In this document: one piece after another, positions 9,787 to 21,900 of the stretch
How positions within the stretch are numbered: the first letter of the stretch is position 1
How the letters are laid out: each line of letters starts with the position of its first letter
Assembly (NCBI GenBank): GCA_920105625.2
Contig: OV050033.1
Coordinates: 130,509,821-130,573,820 of the forward strand
Direction of reading: 5' to 3'
DNA from: Clusia tigrina
Lineage: Eukaryota > Arthropoda > Insecta > Diptera > Clusiidae
DNA: 64,000 nucleotides
Program-made: the position numbers and the translations under genes
Notes under the pieces: generated by a model
What the model was told of the DNA's origin: nothing
What the model saw: the letters and a program-made list of their open reading frames with translations, nothing else
Databases searched by the model: none

Positions 9787-11150
9787 TTAAAGTTTCAGAA
9801 TTGTGGGAGGGTCTGTGAAGAACTCCCCCAGAAATTTCAATTTCTTATTTTTGATCCTTGGACACTCACATGGAATGTGTTCTGATATTTCAGAGGTGTG
9901 TCCACAGAATCTGCAGTCTGATATGTCTGACAGGCCTATCTTGTTAAGGTGATACCTTAAGCAGCAGTATCCTATCAGATACCCTACTAGATTCCTAAGA
10001 CCTTCGCGGCTCAGAGTTAGTATACTTTTGGAGATACTTCTGTTTGCCTCTCTTTGGCCAGTAGCATCCTGCCATTGAGTAGCTATCTGGGTTTCTTCCC
10101 ATTTCGTAAGTAAGTCTACAAAGTGGGCTATAGCCATAACTCAGAATCGTTCAGGGCCAATGAGTGAACGGAGCGCCCCTGTTTTTGCGAGGCAGTCCCC
10201 CCGTTCATTCCCTGTGTGTCCTGCATGATCAGGCACTCAACAAATTGGGACATTGTTGGCTTTGCCTAGTTCATTTAGGATTTTATGATATTCTACAGCC
10301 ATTCGGGACGGATAGTAGTACGATCCCAGTGCCTTAAGACTATCATGACTTCATGTATATAAGTGTGCCGTTTAGTCTTCTAAGAAGACATTCTCGGATA
10401 CATGCTTCGATGGCAAAGACTTCCGCTTGAAATATTTTGGAGGTCTTACCCATAGGGAGCTCTTTCTGGAAGAATGGTCCCATTATGCATACTCCTCCAC
10501 TACCGTCTTCCAATTTGGATCCATCAGTGTACCATACTTGGAAACCTTGTGGAATATAGGTAATGTATTCCTCAAACGTATCTCTTGCAGAAATTTCAAC
10601 CTTATAGGGTGTAGTGAATGATTTTTTTCTCAACATATTGTCAGATGCCCTTATAAGCCAGTCAGAAAGGGATCAAGTACCCTCAGATGACCCCAAAGGT
10701 CTCCACGTATTATATTGGAGATGTCCTGAAGACGTAAGGCTCCACCACAGGCCAGCCTTTGAAAGATTATGGTTATTGGATGGATGCCCGTGATGACTCC
10801 CAGGGCATCAGTAGGGTAGCTACGCATCGCCCTGTTACTCCCACACATACAAGACGATGGACTTTATTTAGTTCGTTACTGGCCACTTTTTGTCGTACCT
10901 TGGGCCACCAAGACAAAGCTGAATAGGTGACCATTGGTCGTTATATGGTGTTATATGACCAGTATGTTCGTTTTTGGGAGAATCCCCAAGTTTTACCAAA
11001 AAGCTGTTGGCATGCAAATAATGCTCTTATTGCTTTGTTGGCTTCGAAATTTAAATGTTAGTTCAAAGTAAGCTTTTTGTCCAGGACTACTGCTAGATAT
11101 TTCGCCTCTTTGGAATATTCTAAAATTGTTCCATCTAACGAAGTTTAGTC
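9787..11150 (-). pseudogene. RNase H-bearing non-LTR retrotransposon relic (RT end, RNase H, C-terminus)
   Basis: From high to low coordinates on the - strand: the last part of an RT (EYSKEAKYLAVVLDKKLTLN near 11065-11130), the connection region (ELNKVHRLVCVGVTG and AMRSYPTDALGVI, 10800-10890), then an RNase H start (VWYTDGSKLEDGSGG, then FQAEVFAIEACIRECLLRR, 10343-10560). Between 10140 and 10340 the RNase H middle is broken. The C-terminus at 9787-10137 has LSREGLRNLVGYLIGY, then a zinc-binding-like CRFCG and HIPCEC. Stops and frameshifts make it inactive, and it is 5'-truncated. It belongs to an RNase H-containing group (I, LOA or R1-like). Similar RNase H pieces occur at 51812-52670 and 56944-57610. 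Confidence 0.75.
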
Positions 11151-11796
11151 AGATTGACTTTTCTTCGATTGGTGAATGGAACAATTGTAGACTTCAGTGA
11201 AAACAAAACTTAAAATTAGCTCTTTGTTCGATACTAATTTTTGTACGGATGGCACAAACATACTGTCACTTCAGAGGCAATAGCTCCGCTTCTATCGCTC
11301 CAAATGTCATAAACACCTCAACAGTACATCAGTGAGGAATCTACCTTTCTCACACATGTAGAAAAGTAGATCTAGCTTTTCTAGAAAGACTTATTTTGAG
11401 AAAGTCCTGTTTACTTTATCCTGCACCTTGTGATGCATACTTTGTCAGAAATTCATTACGTGAATGTGGCCAAACATTTTGGAATCTTTTATGGGTGATA
11501 CTCTATGGTGGAGTAATCAGACTCCAGCCACAGTTCGTAAAGTATACGGTGCGCCGCATTCTCTATAGATCTCGGAATATTTCATCCCTGCTTAGAGGGA
11601 TTATGATCCTTAGATCATAATGATAGTAGCCAAAGGCAACCTTTTTCTAAGTATTCTCCATAGATGTGCAATCTTTGGGAATTCTGCTGAGGGAGGTAAA
11701 CGAACGATCAAAGTATTTCTCATTACTGTAAAAAGAAAAGCTAAATGCGGCCATTGGAAAATTTAATTTACTCCCTGTCTCTTCAGGTACGAAGAG
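11151..11796. other. Unassigned spacer
   Basis: No domain recognised. The + frame at 11396-11620 lacks family features. Confidence 0.35.
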
Positions 11797-12902
11797 AGAG
11801 AGAAAAATTCCCGACTTGATTGACTTCTGTGTGACGAAAGGTATCATGCTTAGTGATCTTAAATGGAGCCCATGCTTTGAGCTTTCTTCTGACCACTCTC
11901 CAGTTCTGGTCGAGCTTAACAACAATCTTTCCCTTCTTCCCAGCCAATGTAGCCTACATAATCACAAAACTCATTGGAATCGCTTCCGATATATGGTATC
12001 TTCCACAATTGATTTAAAACTATCACTGAAATCTGAAGAAGACATCATTGCGTCTGTTGAACACTTCAACAACTGCCTGCAACAAGCTGCGTGGGACAGC
12101 GGCGTTTCTTGACACTCTCCCACACTTAGCTTCCTCTAAAATTCAAAGTGGGCTAAACAAAATTACTGACTGGCTAAAAAAATGGATATTCAAGTTGAAC
12201 CAAACAAAATCAGCCCAGGTTACATTCACTCTCAAACGAAACACCTGCCCACCCGTTAAACTCAACGACATAAATATACCCCAATGTGATGAGGCTAGAT
12301 ACCTTGGGATGCACCTCGACAGAAGATTAACTTGGAAAACACATATATTTACAAAGCTAAAATCACTCGGTATAAAGCTCAGAAATCTACACTGGCTCTT
12401 GAATCCAAACTCCAAAGTCTCAATCGACAGCAAATTGCTCTTGTACTCATTAATTTTAAAACCAGTTTGGATGTACGGCTTTCAGCTGTGGGGCACTGCG
12501 GCAACTTCCATTGTTGAAATACTTTAAAGATCCCAAAGATCCGTGCTAATCAAAGACCCTAAGAATGATTGTAAACGCGCCCTATTATGTCACAAACAAC
12601 CAAATCCATCGTGACCTGAAAGTTCCTACAGTCGCTCAAGAAATAAAAAAGCTTTCTACTTCGCACAATCCACTAATATCCGAACTGACTTCCAACCCCT
12701 TCACTTTCATCCGACTGAAGAAAAAATCCACAACAGATCTCCTGTGCTAATAGGCAGTCGCTGCACCACTGGGTGTAGTACATAAAAGACAGTAAATTCA
12801 AAAATTAGTCTTAAGTTATTAAATATTGCTGAAGGTGTGATTGAATGCAACAGATTGCAATCCAAATTTGGATATTAAAAAAAAAATAAATAAATAAATA
12901 AA
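11797..12902 (+). mobile_element. Jockey-type non-LTR retrotransposon, 5'-truncated and internally deleted, with A-rich tail
   Basis: The copy starts inside the endonuclease (IPDLIDFCVTKGI, then SSDHSPVLVEL). It then jumps, at about 12095-12110, from the EN-RT linker (LQQAAWDSG) directly to the end of RT motif C (AAFLDTLPHLASSKIQ). The rest of RT follows in order: WLKKWIFKLNQTKS, FTLKRNTCPPVKLN, ARYLGMHLDRRLTWKTHI and LKPVWMYGFQLWGTA. After a frameshift comes the Jockey-typical C-terminus MIVNAPYYVTNNQIHRDLKV. An A-rich tail (A10 then AAAT repeats) ends at 12902. The RT core is missing, so it encodes nothing functional. No clear target duplication was found. Confidence 0.85.
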
Positions 12903-13845
12903 TTCTGACATGATGTGATGGAGGGAGAGGGTGGTTTTGTTGCAGATTGGGATGGTGGCGGGGAATAAGGTGTATGATTGGGTGGGAATGGGTTAAATGC
13001 GTGTGTCCTGTCCTAAGCGATTAGTGATTAGTCTATACTGATCCAAAATCCAGTAAACTGATGGCCATACAATTATTTGCCTTGTTCTTTTATACGCTTC
13101 TGAACAGGATCGGTTGAAACTAGCAAAGAACTAATTCCATGAAAAACACTATCGAAAGCGATTCGAACTAGTAATGTGTAATATTTAGGCGAGGACTATT
13201 CGAATCAGAAATATGCCAGTTTTCAGCGTCAGCAAGTTTTAGTCAGACAACACCTGAAGTTCCCATGTTCTGTACAAACTGGGTACCCTTTTAGTTACTC
13301 TGGTGACCACTTCTGTAAATTAGCTCTGAATAGTTTTCTGCGATTTTCTCATATTACCCCTTTCGTCGTATAAAGCTTTGCCAGTTGTCAATTAACCTCT
13401 CAACCGTAAAGTTGCATATTCTAACCATTGGTTCAGGTCCACTGAAAGCATTAACTGACCTCTTTTTTTGTTAGGTGGTCTGTTAACTGATTTGGGGCCG
13501 TACCAACATGCCCTTTAATACGCATCAGAGCAATTATGTTGTTTCGAACACATTCGTTGAGTTTTTTAACATATGCAACCGTTGTCTGGATGCACACCCA
13601 CATATCTGAAGGTCCAGGTTCGTTCTTCTTGCTGTCTCGCTTCTCCTCTTCTTGGGCTGCCTTATTTAATAAATCATTTATTTGTTATAATAACATATTT
13701 ATCATTACTAAAGCCAGTGTGAGTACTGGCTCCCAGAACCTTTAACTCCAAGCTTAAGTCTTATTTCGATGTGTTTCAAGACAATAATTAACAATTATCT
13801 TTCTTAAATGACCATCCGGAGGTGGAATAGTCTTTAACTTGAATT
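12903..13845. other. Unassigned AT-rich spacer
   Basis: No gene or repeat recognised. Confidence 0.35.
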
Positions 13846-13847
13846 TG

Positions 13848-14290
13848 GTTATCGGGACACCATCATGTTCAGGGAAATGAAATAGCTGATGAACTGGCAA
13901 CTGTGGAACTGTGGGACCGGAGCCAAGTCTTGGTATGAGCTTAGCAGAAACTGTCACATGAATTAAGGACTACGTACTGTATCCACAAGAAATTGCAACA
14001 CAGTCCCAAGTACATTATTAATTAAAGAGCCCGAATAAGAGAAAACCAGACATACATATATCACTCCTCATATTAGGAAAGAAAGATCTTGAATTTATGA
14101 TCGAGAGTATGAACGATGATGCCTATAGTCGCCATATAATATTCCCATGGTTTATGCCATGTGTGAAATTTCTGCACAGAACATTGTCTCTTTATTTTTC
14201 CTACCTTTCTCAGAACGAGGAGGCAAATATTAGGGGATGAGAATAGACAAGGCACATTCCTTATCCTTGGACAAACATCTGAGAATCATA
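13848..14290 (+). pseudogene. Decayed RNase H and C-terminal part of a non-LTR element
   Basis: The + strand near 13855-13925 reads GHHHVQGNEIADELATVELW. This is the last RNase H block (PGHxGIxGNExAD) with its catalytic Asp and the following helix. About 250 bp later (14165-14240) FCTEHCLFIFPTFLRTRRQI resembles the C-terminal HFLCxCPAFxRxR block. Everything between is broken. Confidence 0.55.
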
Positions 14291-16355
14291 AAAGAGTCAA
14301 TGAAGTTGGAAAATGTGTAACGTATCCTTTCTTAACTACTTCTCCACTATCTCCTTTCTTTCCTCTATCGACAGGCATAAAGTACAATGGGCATCTCTTG
14401 CTTGGAGAACCTTTTACCAGGCGGTTTCTGCTTCTACTACTGGGCTTCTATATAATTACTATAATTTATATCTATTTGTCTTCTATATAATCCTTATTGA
14501 AAATAATATTACTGAAATTTGTCCTTTAAAAAGCTTTCATCGTCATCATTTTATATTGCAAGAGAGAGTGCCTTGAGTCCTTTCTGTTGGTAGCACAGGC
14601 GTCAATTTCTCTTTAGCCACCTCTGACTATATGATGTACTTGAGGGGAACCCTACGCCCGACTAAAAGCTGCTCGTATATTCATGACAAAATTATTTGAA
14701 GACAACTTTAAAAAGTAATGGAAATTACGGAGAGCATTTAGCCACGATTGTAAATGTCATATTCCTTATAAAATAACAGAACACACAAAAGTCATGTATG
14801 TGTGCGATATACACATACTATATACATATATATAGAATGACATTCGTGTAATAAATATTCCAAGAATAAATTGTATTATTGAATAAAAAGCACCCTGATT
14901 TTCAAACCCACTTGGAGCAATTGAGTATCGAGTTAATACCCTTCAGAAATAATTGCAACTTCCTTGGTCCTTCATTATTGTTTGAGTGGTTGTTTGCCTT
15001 TTCGTCGGTGGATTCTAACTAAATTGCCCTTCTGTTATTTTATGAAAGTTGATCCCACTCCCATGTGATTGTGGCTGGTGCACCGTTTTTGATTTGAAGG
15101 TAAACCCTCTCCTTGTCTACGTGACCTTCCTATGTCACCACCCTTATATAATGATGTATTTCACCATCAGCAATGTTTGTGCCACCCCCTTTCTACACAA
15201 TGCAACAATCATCGAAATATTACATCATGCAGACTACCCCAATATAGATTTGCTTACACTATTCTAAATGCCTCTTTGTGGGGAGTTTGTTTTGTTGTGT
15301 CCTGCATAAAAAGAGGTTTCACATGTTGCGAGTTCAATGGCGTGTGACAGCCTTCTATAACACAATCTAATTTTATATGATTTGCAGATATATATCGGGC
15401 CGAAATACTATCCGGCAAATTTTCTGGGTTGTGGTTTTATTGAACTTTAAATTAAAGCATTATATTAATACTTGGCCTTTACCTGTTACTATAACCCCAT
15501 AGAGAGGAGTTCTTTGTCGATTTGTATTTCTTTGTGCTATAACTGGACAATCGTTCATTCTTCTCAATGATCTCACAGGTAGTCTCTAAACTTATGCTCT
15601 ATGTCGAAGTAACTTTGAGTTTTCTTCTGGTGCTATTGGAATTTCAATTCTATAATTTGGAAAGGATATTATTACCAAAATTGTTCATCATACACAGGAT
15701 CGAAATTATGTCAATTTAAAATAAGGTGCCGCACATTGTACTTACATATGTAAGTAGGTTTGTCATTTGTTCAATTTGATGTCTTTAGCAAATATATATA
15801 CCCAGATGAATTAAAATACCTTTTATTCTATTCATAAATATTCACAGACATGAATTAGCCATTCATTGTACCATAAAATGCGTTGAAAACTCCTTCCGGT
15901 CTGGATTTAAATGATAGATAGATAGAAGTAGGGTAGGCCGGAGAGCCGCCGAAGAAGGAGGTCTCCAAGTACCCAGGCAGTGATGCCCATTGGACTGGAA
16001 ACTATGTTCGGCCAACCAGACTATCTAAATTGTTCGACCTGTTACCAAACAAAAATTTGGAAAGATCTGAATAATCTCAATGACCACAGACCTCAAATGA
16101 CGTATTAGTAAACTTTGCGTACATCGCCATCTCTGGCTTGTCGTACAAGTTGGTTGGAGGAAGGGTTCGAAACTATAACACCATAGTTCTGAAAATCTCC
16201 AGATTTGTATATTTTGTATAAACATAACGATGGCTCCTGACCAGTGTATTCTAAGTATACTTAGGATAGTTCACACATATTTTTTGTGTGCCATAATTTC
16301 ACAGAAGTATCTCTAAAGGAAGGTAGGAAGAAAATTATGTGGAAAAAAGTTACTG
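14291..16355. other. AT-rich intergenic stretch, nothing recognised
   Basis: No supported coding frame. The + frames at 15049-15347 overlap each other and lack domain features. A short (ATAG)n run is near 15915. Confidence 0.4.
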
Positions 16356-16444
16356 TTTTTTTTTTTTTTTTTTTTTGTCGGAACAATCTAGTAAGCGCAG
16401 CACTCAGACAGAGTATATATCCATTGTACTGCACTTAAGCCCTT

Positions 16445-19400
16445 TTACTCGGCTTTAAATCTACCCGACCTCCGAAGAAATAGAAGTAGATCCTGTGGTG
16501 CCAAGGAGCCAAGTTGGTTACTCCTTAGCGCATCAGTGCCAAAAATCCCAAACCTGATTCGAGCAAAGGCAGGGCAGACGCAAAGAAAATGGTCCGCCGT
16601 CTCGTCGTCCTCTCCACAGGCTGGGCACAGCGCACTGTCTGATATGCCAATCCTTTCCATGTGCCTAGCCCATAGAAAGTGCCCTGTCATCACGCCAACC
16701 AACAGCCTGCAGTCCCTCCTACCTAAAGATAGAAGAAACCGTGACCATCGGTCAGAGATAGCAGGTAGCATAATTTTCGTCCATCCGCAGCCTCTCTCAG
16801 CCCGCCATGCTCGCTTGTGGGTCGAAACAACCCACTTATTTGCAGTGGCTTGTTTGCAGTGGCTTTGATGTAGCAGAAGTGAGTGGCAGAACAGGCTCAG
16901 AGCCAAAAAAAAAACAGCCTCGGAGCCCATCCTGGCCAAAGAGTCAGAGGTCTCGTTACCCGCAATGCCAGCGTGTCCCGGGACCCAAGTCAGCTTCAGA
17001 CTATTATGTTTTCCAACACAATTTAGCCTGGATTTGCAGGACCTGACTATCGTGGAAGTGGTGGTCGGACTATCCAAGGCCATGAGCGCAGCTGGGCTGT
17101 CACTGCAGACACAAATAGATTTGCCTTTCCACCTGTTTTCCACAACAAAGTCCATCGCCTCAAGTATCGCATACACCTCCGCTTGAAACACAGACGCATG
17201 CAGACCAAGGGCAAAGAACCGACGGGTCCCGGGTGCAGACACAAATAGATTTGCCTTTCCACCTGTTTTCCACAACAAAGTCCATCGCCTCAAGTATCGC
17301 ATACACCTCCGCTTGAAACACAGACGCATGCAGACCAAGGGCAAAGAACCGACGGGTCCCACAAGATTCCACGAAGACACCAGAACCTGAACCTTCTTCA
17401 GTCCTGGAGCCATCAGTGAAAATACGGCAGCATTGTTTGCCGGGCTCGTTCTCGGGATCTAACCATGAACGAGCCTCTGGCAGCAACACATTGTACCGCT
17501 ATTCTAGTATGACGGTTGACGACATGGAGTCCGGGGGCATAGACAGGATTGCAGAATCGATGTCAGTGCCTGCGCCGTTGTCCAATATCGAGTACACCCC
17601 ATACCAGTGGCCACTATGTTTCACTCTGCAGATGGCCTCAACGGCCTCTCCGCGGATGAAGACATCTAGTGGCGGGAGATTCACCAAAGCATCAAGTGCC
17701 GGGCCTGGAGTAGTCGGAAATGCTCCGGTACAACATATGGCCACAGCACGTTCTAGTTTTGATAGAGCTTTTTTGACCCCTACAAGAGAGAGTCTGCTCA
17801 TCCAAACCATCGATGCATAGGTGATAATAGGTCTTACCATAGCTGTATAGATCCATAGGACCTTACTAGGGGAAAGACCCCATGTCTTACCAAAAATACC
17901 CTTACACTGCCAGAAAACTGACAGTGCTTTGGATGTCTTCAGTTCGACATGTGTTTTCCCAAGAAGTTTGTTATCAAGGATGACTCCAAGATATTTGATT
18001 TCCTTGGATAGCTGGATAGTGACTCCTTTTAGTGTAGGCAGAATAAGTCCATCAAGCTTTCTCCTTCTGGTAAAGAGGACAATACCAGTCTTGACAGGAT
18101 TAGCCGATAGCCCATTCGCACTGCACCAAGTGTCAATCATATCCAGAGTTCTCTGCACCCTTCTGCAGACAATCATAAGGGATGGACCTGTCACAAGACA
18201 GCCAACATCATCCGCATATGCCTGAGCGTATACATCCGAGTAATTAATGGCGTTAAGCAGGGGATCGATTACCATGCACCAGAGCAATGGAGACAGTACG
18301 CCACCTTGGGGACAGCCTCTATTAACCCCAGACACCAGCAAATCTTCCTCCGCCCGCACCGTTATGATTCTCTGGGCCAGCATTGAACGTATCCAATTTA
18401 CTAGAGCCCGGTCTACGCCATGCCGCCTAGCAGAGCCGCACATACTGTCGAAAGTAGCATTGTCAAACGCACCCTCTATGTCAACACAGATGCCTATTGC
18501 GTATTTCCTGTCGATGGCTCGCTCTATCCTTCCAACAAGGTTTTGCAGAGCCGTCTCGCAGGATTTTCCGCTTTGATAGGCATGCTGAAATGGAGAGAGT
18601 GGATGCGTCTTCAGAGACTCCCTACGCATGCGAAGCTCCACCAGCCGTTCTAAACTTTTTAGCATGAACGAGGTCATACTAATAGGTCTGAAGCTCTTGG
18701 GATTGGTGTAGTCGTCTCTTCCAACCTTAGGAATGAAAGCAACCCTCACCATCCTCCAAGAGCGTGGTACATAGGCCAGTGCGAGACATGCAGTGAAGAT
18801 CTTCTTCAGTGCTGACAAAACTAACTCAATGCCTTCCTTCAACACAATCGGATATATGCCATCCAGTCCGGGCGACTTGAAGCTGTCAAAGGATTTGATG
18901 GCAAATCTAATAGCAGCCTCATTCGCCACAGTTCTGGCGACATACTAATCATGTTGTAGAGGGTGTAGCTGCCCTGATTTCCTGGAAAGTGTGACTCCAA
19001 CAGCAAGCTGAGTGTCTCACTTTGCCTCTCCGTATAGGAGCCATCAGGTTTCCTGAGCGACCCCAGCTTAGCGGTTTGGTCCTTTTTCAGGACTTTCACC
19101 AGTTTTGCCGTGTCACTCAGGGATTCGATATCACTGCAGAAGTCTCTAAAAGAAGTCCTTTTCGAGTCCCGAATTAGCTTCTTGTAGTCCCTCTGAACAC
19201 GTCGATATCGTTCCCAGTCCTCATCAAGATTCGTCTTGAGGGCCCGGTTGAGGAGTTTTCTAGACTCACGCCTCAGCACCTGAAGCTCTCGATTCCACCA
19301 TGGAACAGGAGGCCGGCTAAGAGGAGGTCTAGTTGGGCAGGCTAGCTCGAAGCTGTTTGTTAGAGCGGTGTTGAGATGTTCAACAGCCGCCTCAATGTTC

Positions 19401-20223
19401 TGCTCCTTGCGAAGTTTCAGTGGTGTCACGTGATTGCTACGCAGTGCTTACCTGAACTTTGGCCAGTCTGTTTTTCTTGGGTTTCTGGTGGGCAATGGCA
19501 TCTGCGCCCGCTCGCCACACTGAAACTCAATGTATCTGTGGTCCGAGCACGAGTCTTCGGCGAGGACCCTCCAGTTGCTGATCGACCACCCCAGTCTTGG
19601 ATTTGACAGGGTGACGTCAATTACCTCCTGCCTTCTCGTAGTCACAAAAGTAGGCTGCCTGCCTACATTGTGGATGTTCAGGCTGGAGGAGGCAATATAC
19701 ACGAAAAGTCGAGAGCCCCGCTCATTGCACTTGCTGCTGCCCCAGATCGTATGCTGGGCATTAGCATCGCAGCAAAGATCGAGACCAAGATTGCGCCGCT
19801 CACAGAACCCTCCGAAAGTAGAGACCTTCCCAGGTGGTGGCGCCTCCAAAGCATCGTAAGGAAAGTAAGCAGATGCAATCACGAACCTCGACCATCCGTG
19901 CATACTCTTAAAAATAATCTCTGCCGCAACCAGATCCTGACAACAAAATGCGTCAAGGCAGGTCGCTGCGAGATGGGATGATATTATAAGACCGGCTCTA
20001 GGTCTAAGTTTCTGTCATATAATATCGTGGCCCCTTTCAACGAGCCAAGGCCACAGAGGCGACCCCTAAAGACCCAGGGCTCTTGGAATGTTGTTATGTG
20101 GGGTGATGTGTGCAGCTGGGTGAGTCGTCTACTTAGGAGTACAGTAGCGGCTTTAGAATGCTGCAAGTTGATCTGCGTTACCGTCAAAGGACGATAGCTA
20201 CGAGAATCGTCCGAACCACTCAT
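16445..20223 (-). pseudogene. ORF2 polyprotein: AP endonuclease, reverse transcriptase, RNase H (broken)
   Basis: The ORF starts with ATG at 20221-20223, overlapping the ORF1 stop. The endonuclease begins with VTQINLQHSKAAT and FQEPWVFRG. After a frameshift near 19985 it continues to SDHRYIEF. An in-frame TAA lies at 19448-19450. The linker runs on in the same frame (PPVPWWNRELQVLRRESRK, then YKKLIRDSKR), and a second frameshift near 18945 leads into RT. RT is otherwise whole (17499-18929): SPGLDGIYPIVLK, FRPISMTSFMLK, CVDIEGAFDN, GCPQGGVLSPLLW, AYADD and IKYLGVILDNK. A TAG at 17499-17501 separates it from RNase H (FTDGSRTEEGSG), which is disrupted by a 127-bp duplication. The end has WVPGHAGIAGNETSDSLARM, GVMTGHFLW and CPACGEDDETADHFLC. 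There are at least two stops and three frame changes. Confidence 0.88.
17104..17360 (-). repeat. 127-bp tandem duplication inside the RNase H domain
   Basis: Bases 17104-17230 and 17234-17360 read the same, with only GGG between them. The period is 130 bp, which is not a multiple of three, so the copy puts the RNase H out of frame. Both copies encode the segment from RRFFALGLHASVFQAEVYA to the start of the CVC strand. Confidence 0.9.
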
Positions 20224-21479
20224 CTGGGAAAGACATGAAAGGTTACAGTCCCAAAGAAGAGACTCAGACGGCTCCGGTACCGAGAAACCATGACATCAAC
20301 AGTGGCCTCATCCACTCGCACCACAAGACTAGCACCTTCTTTACCATCCCGGTTGCTACCCCTGGTGTGCGAAAGAACTCTCCAAAGCCTCGTGTTGATG
20401 CCAGGGTTCTGAGCACGCAGACAAGAAAGGACATCTGTGGTCGTCAGATCGGGATCCGGAATCCAGCAGATGGCCTTCCTGAGGGACACGCCTGCTTCGC
20501 TATATACACCGAAGCGAGTGGTCCCCATGGGGGGCACGTCATTGACGGCACCCCTGAGCCAATCAAAGTTGGCCTGAGACGCGCACGACACCTGTAGAGT
20601 GCCGTCCTTTGTCTCATAGCCCTTCGCATTAGCTTCAGGACCGGAGGCAATGACGCGACGCATCAGATGACCTTTGCAGTGTTTTATTTCTGCATTAGTT
20701 AGCCGATGGTCAGGCCCCAGCTTCCCAATCACCGCCATTTTTTGCGGGCCGGTAGCCTTCTCGCTGTACGACGGCTTGGCTGCACCTTTGGAAGTGCTTG
20801 GGCGAAAGTCCAGCTCACCACCCACCATTGGCAAAGATTTTGCCGGGCAGATGGTTTTGCTGGATACGAGGGGCTGGGCAAACTGCAGCTTATTGGCAAC
20901 ATTCTTCCCCGCCACATTAGCCGCCACCGAGGTTTCGCTCGTACCCTTTGGGGTCGTGGCGCCACCAGCAGTACCAGCTGCAGGGCAGGTGGGAATGCTG
21001 TTTTCAGCAACAATCTTCCGCCACTTACCTCGCGAGCGAGCTTTCGGAGCGGTCAATCCCTCCGCAGGCTCGGTGGCTTCCGTGGGTGTCACTTCCGCCG
21101 ACCTGGGCCTTTTGGAGGGAGTCGACACAGAAGGGCCGGCAGAGCCACGTGAGGATTTCTCCGGCACGATCCTAGCAAGCCGCTTCTTTCTCTGTCTCCT
21201 TGCTTGAGTTCGCGTTGCCCTAGAACCACTGGTCGGTCGTTCCGCCACTGTGGTGACTTCCCGACGCAGGCCCTCTGGATCCAGGGTACGTTCCTCCGTC
21301 TCTGAAGAAGAAGAGATTGCGGTAACAAACCCCGTCTCCTCCAGGATGCGCTCTCGCTGATAAAGGCAAGAGACTTTAGCGACGGTTGGGGCCTCCAGAA
21401 TCCGTGCCCCTGCCGCCGAAGCGGGTGGATTTCCACATGCGTGGGTTCCACCTGGAGTATTAAATCCAAAGTTGTCCAT
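20220..21479 (-). CDS. ORF1 of the non-LTR element (nucleic-acid-binding gag-like protein)
   Basis: A 419-residue open frame starts with ATG and is unbroken. The N-terminal half is low in complexity and rich in Lys, Arg, Ser and Thr (for example ARRQRKKRLARIVPEKS), as in RNA-binding ORF1 proteins. The last ~170 residues are a globular domain: LTNAEIKHCKGHLMRRVI, then GTLQVSCASQANFDWLRGAV, AICWIPDPDLTTTDVL and a final strand LFFGTVTFHVF. This resembles a domain (DUF4780-like, inferred) found in insect transposon proteins. No CCHC knuckle is visible. It ends in TGA that overlaps the ORF2 ATG. It may be translated only if the element is transcribed; ORF2 of this copy is dead. Confidence 0.8.
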   Translation of the reverse strand: MDNFGFNTPGGTHACGNPPASAAGARILEAPTVAKVSCLYQRERILEETGFVTAISSSSETEERTLDPEGLRREVTTVAERPTSGSRATRTQARRQRKKRLARIVPEKSSRGSAGPSVSTPSKRPRSAEVTPTEATEPAEGLTAPKARSRGKWRKIVAENSIPTCPAAGTAGGATTPKGTSETSVAANVAGKNVANKLQFAQPLVSSKTICPAKSLPMVGGELDFRPSTSKGAAKPSYSEKATGPQKMAVIGKLGPDHRLTNAEIKHCKGHLMRRVIASGPEANAKGYETKDGTLQVSCASQANFDWLRGAVNDVPPMGTTRFGVYSEAGVSLRKAICWIPDPDLTTTDVLSCLRAQNPGINTRLWRVLSHTRGSNRDGKEGASLVVRVDEATVDVMVSRYRSRLSLFFGTVTFHVFPR

Positions 21480-21900
21480 CGCCAGACATTGGTTTTTGTT
21501 CGGGACTCCTCCCTAGCCAGTTTGGTCCGCGGATGGTACCCATTCTCTATACCATCATTGTGATAGACAGACAGCCATAACTCCCGCCCCTCCTAAGACG
21601 TTCAGAAGTAATGTAATTTGCCTACCAAGGGTCCCCCTATCCGCCACTTGGGGACGCGTCCGATGGGATGGCAGGCAAATCCAACACGGAAACCTGTTAA
21701 TGGGGTTTAGAAGGCTCTGCACAAATTCTCGAGAAGTACAAAAATATCCTAACTTATGGCATCGCAATGGGCTTCTACATGACCTAAATGTGTCTTCTGG
21801 CATGTTTTTTTGTACCCTAGAGAGCCACTTAAACCTGAACCTAGAAATTCTCTGACGATATGAGTATTTTGGGTGAGTATATGAGTATTGTGGGGTCACT
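21480..21900 (-). other. Probable 5' UTR of the non-LTR element
   Basis: This GC-richer sequence continues upstream of ORF1 and shows no host gene. The start of the element could not be fixed because no target duplication matches the left end cleanly. Confidence 0.4.

Larger units (their letters stand above)
16356..21479 (-). mobile_element. Non-LTR retrotransposon with two ORFs (EN-RT-RNase H), nearly full length but inactive
   Basis: A 21-nt T run at 16356-16376 (+ strand) is the poly(A) tail of a - strand element. Upstream of it on the - strand lie a ~65-bp 3' UTR, ORF2 (16445-20223) and ORF1 (20220-21479). The 5' UTR continues beyond 21479, perhaps to ~21.9 kb, but its end is not resolved. 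Domain order (ORF1; AP endonuclease, RT, RNase H, zinc-binding tail) and the RNase H place it in the I/LOA/R1-like group; I lean to LOA-like without proof. ORF2 carries frameshifts, stops and an internal duplication. Its GC content is well above that of the flanks. Confidence 0.9.

Noticed and set aside
20674..21207. 177-codon + strand frame opposite ORF1 of the non-LTR element
   Set aside because: Antisense shadow of the GC-rich ORF1.
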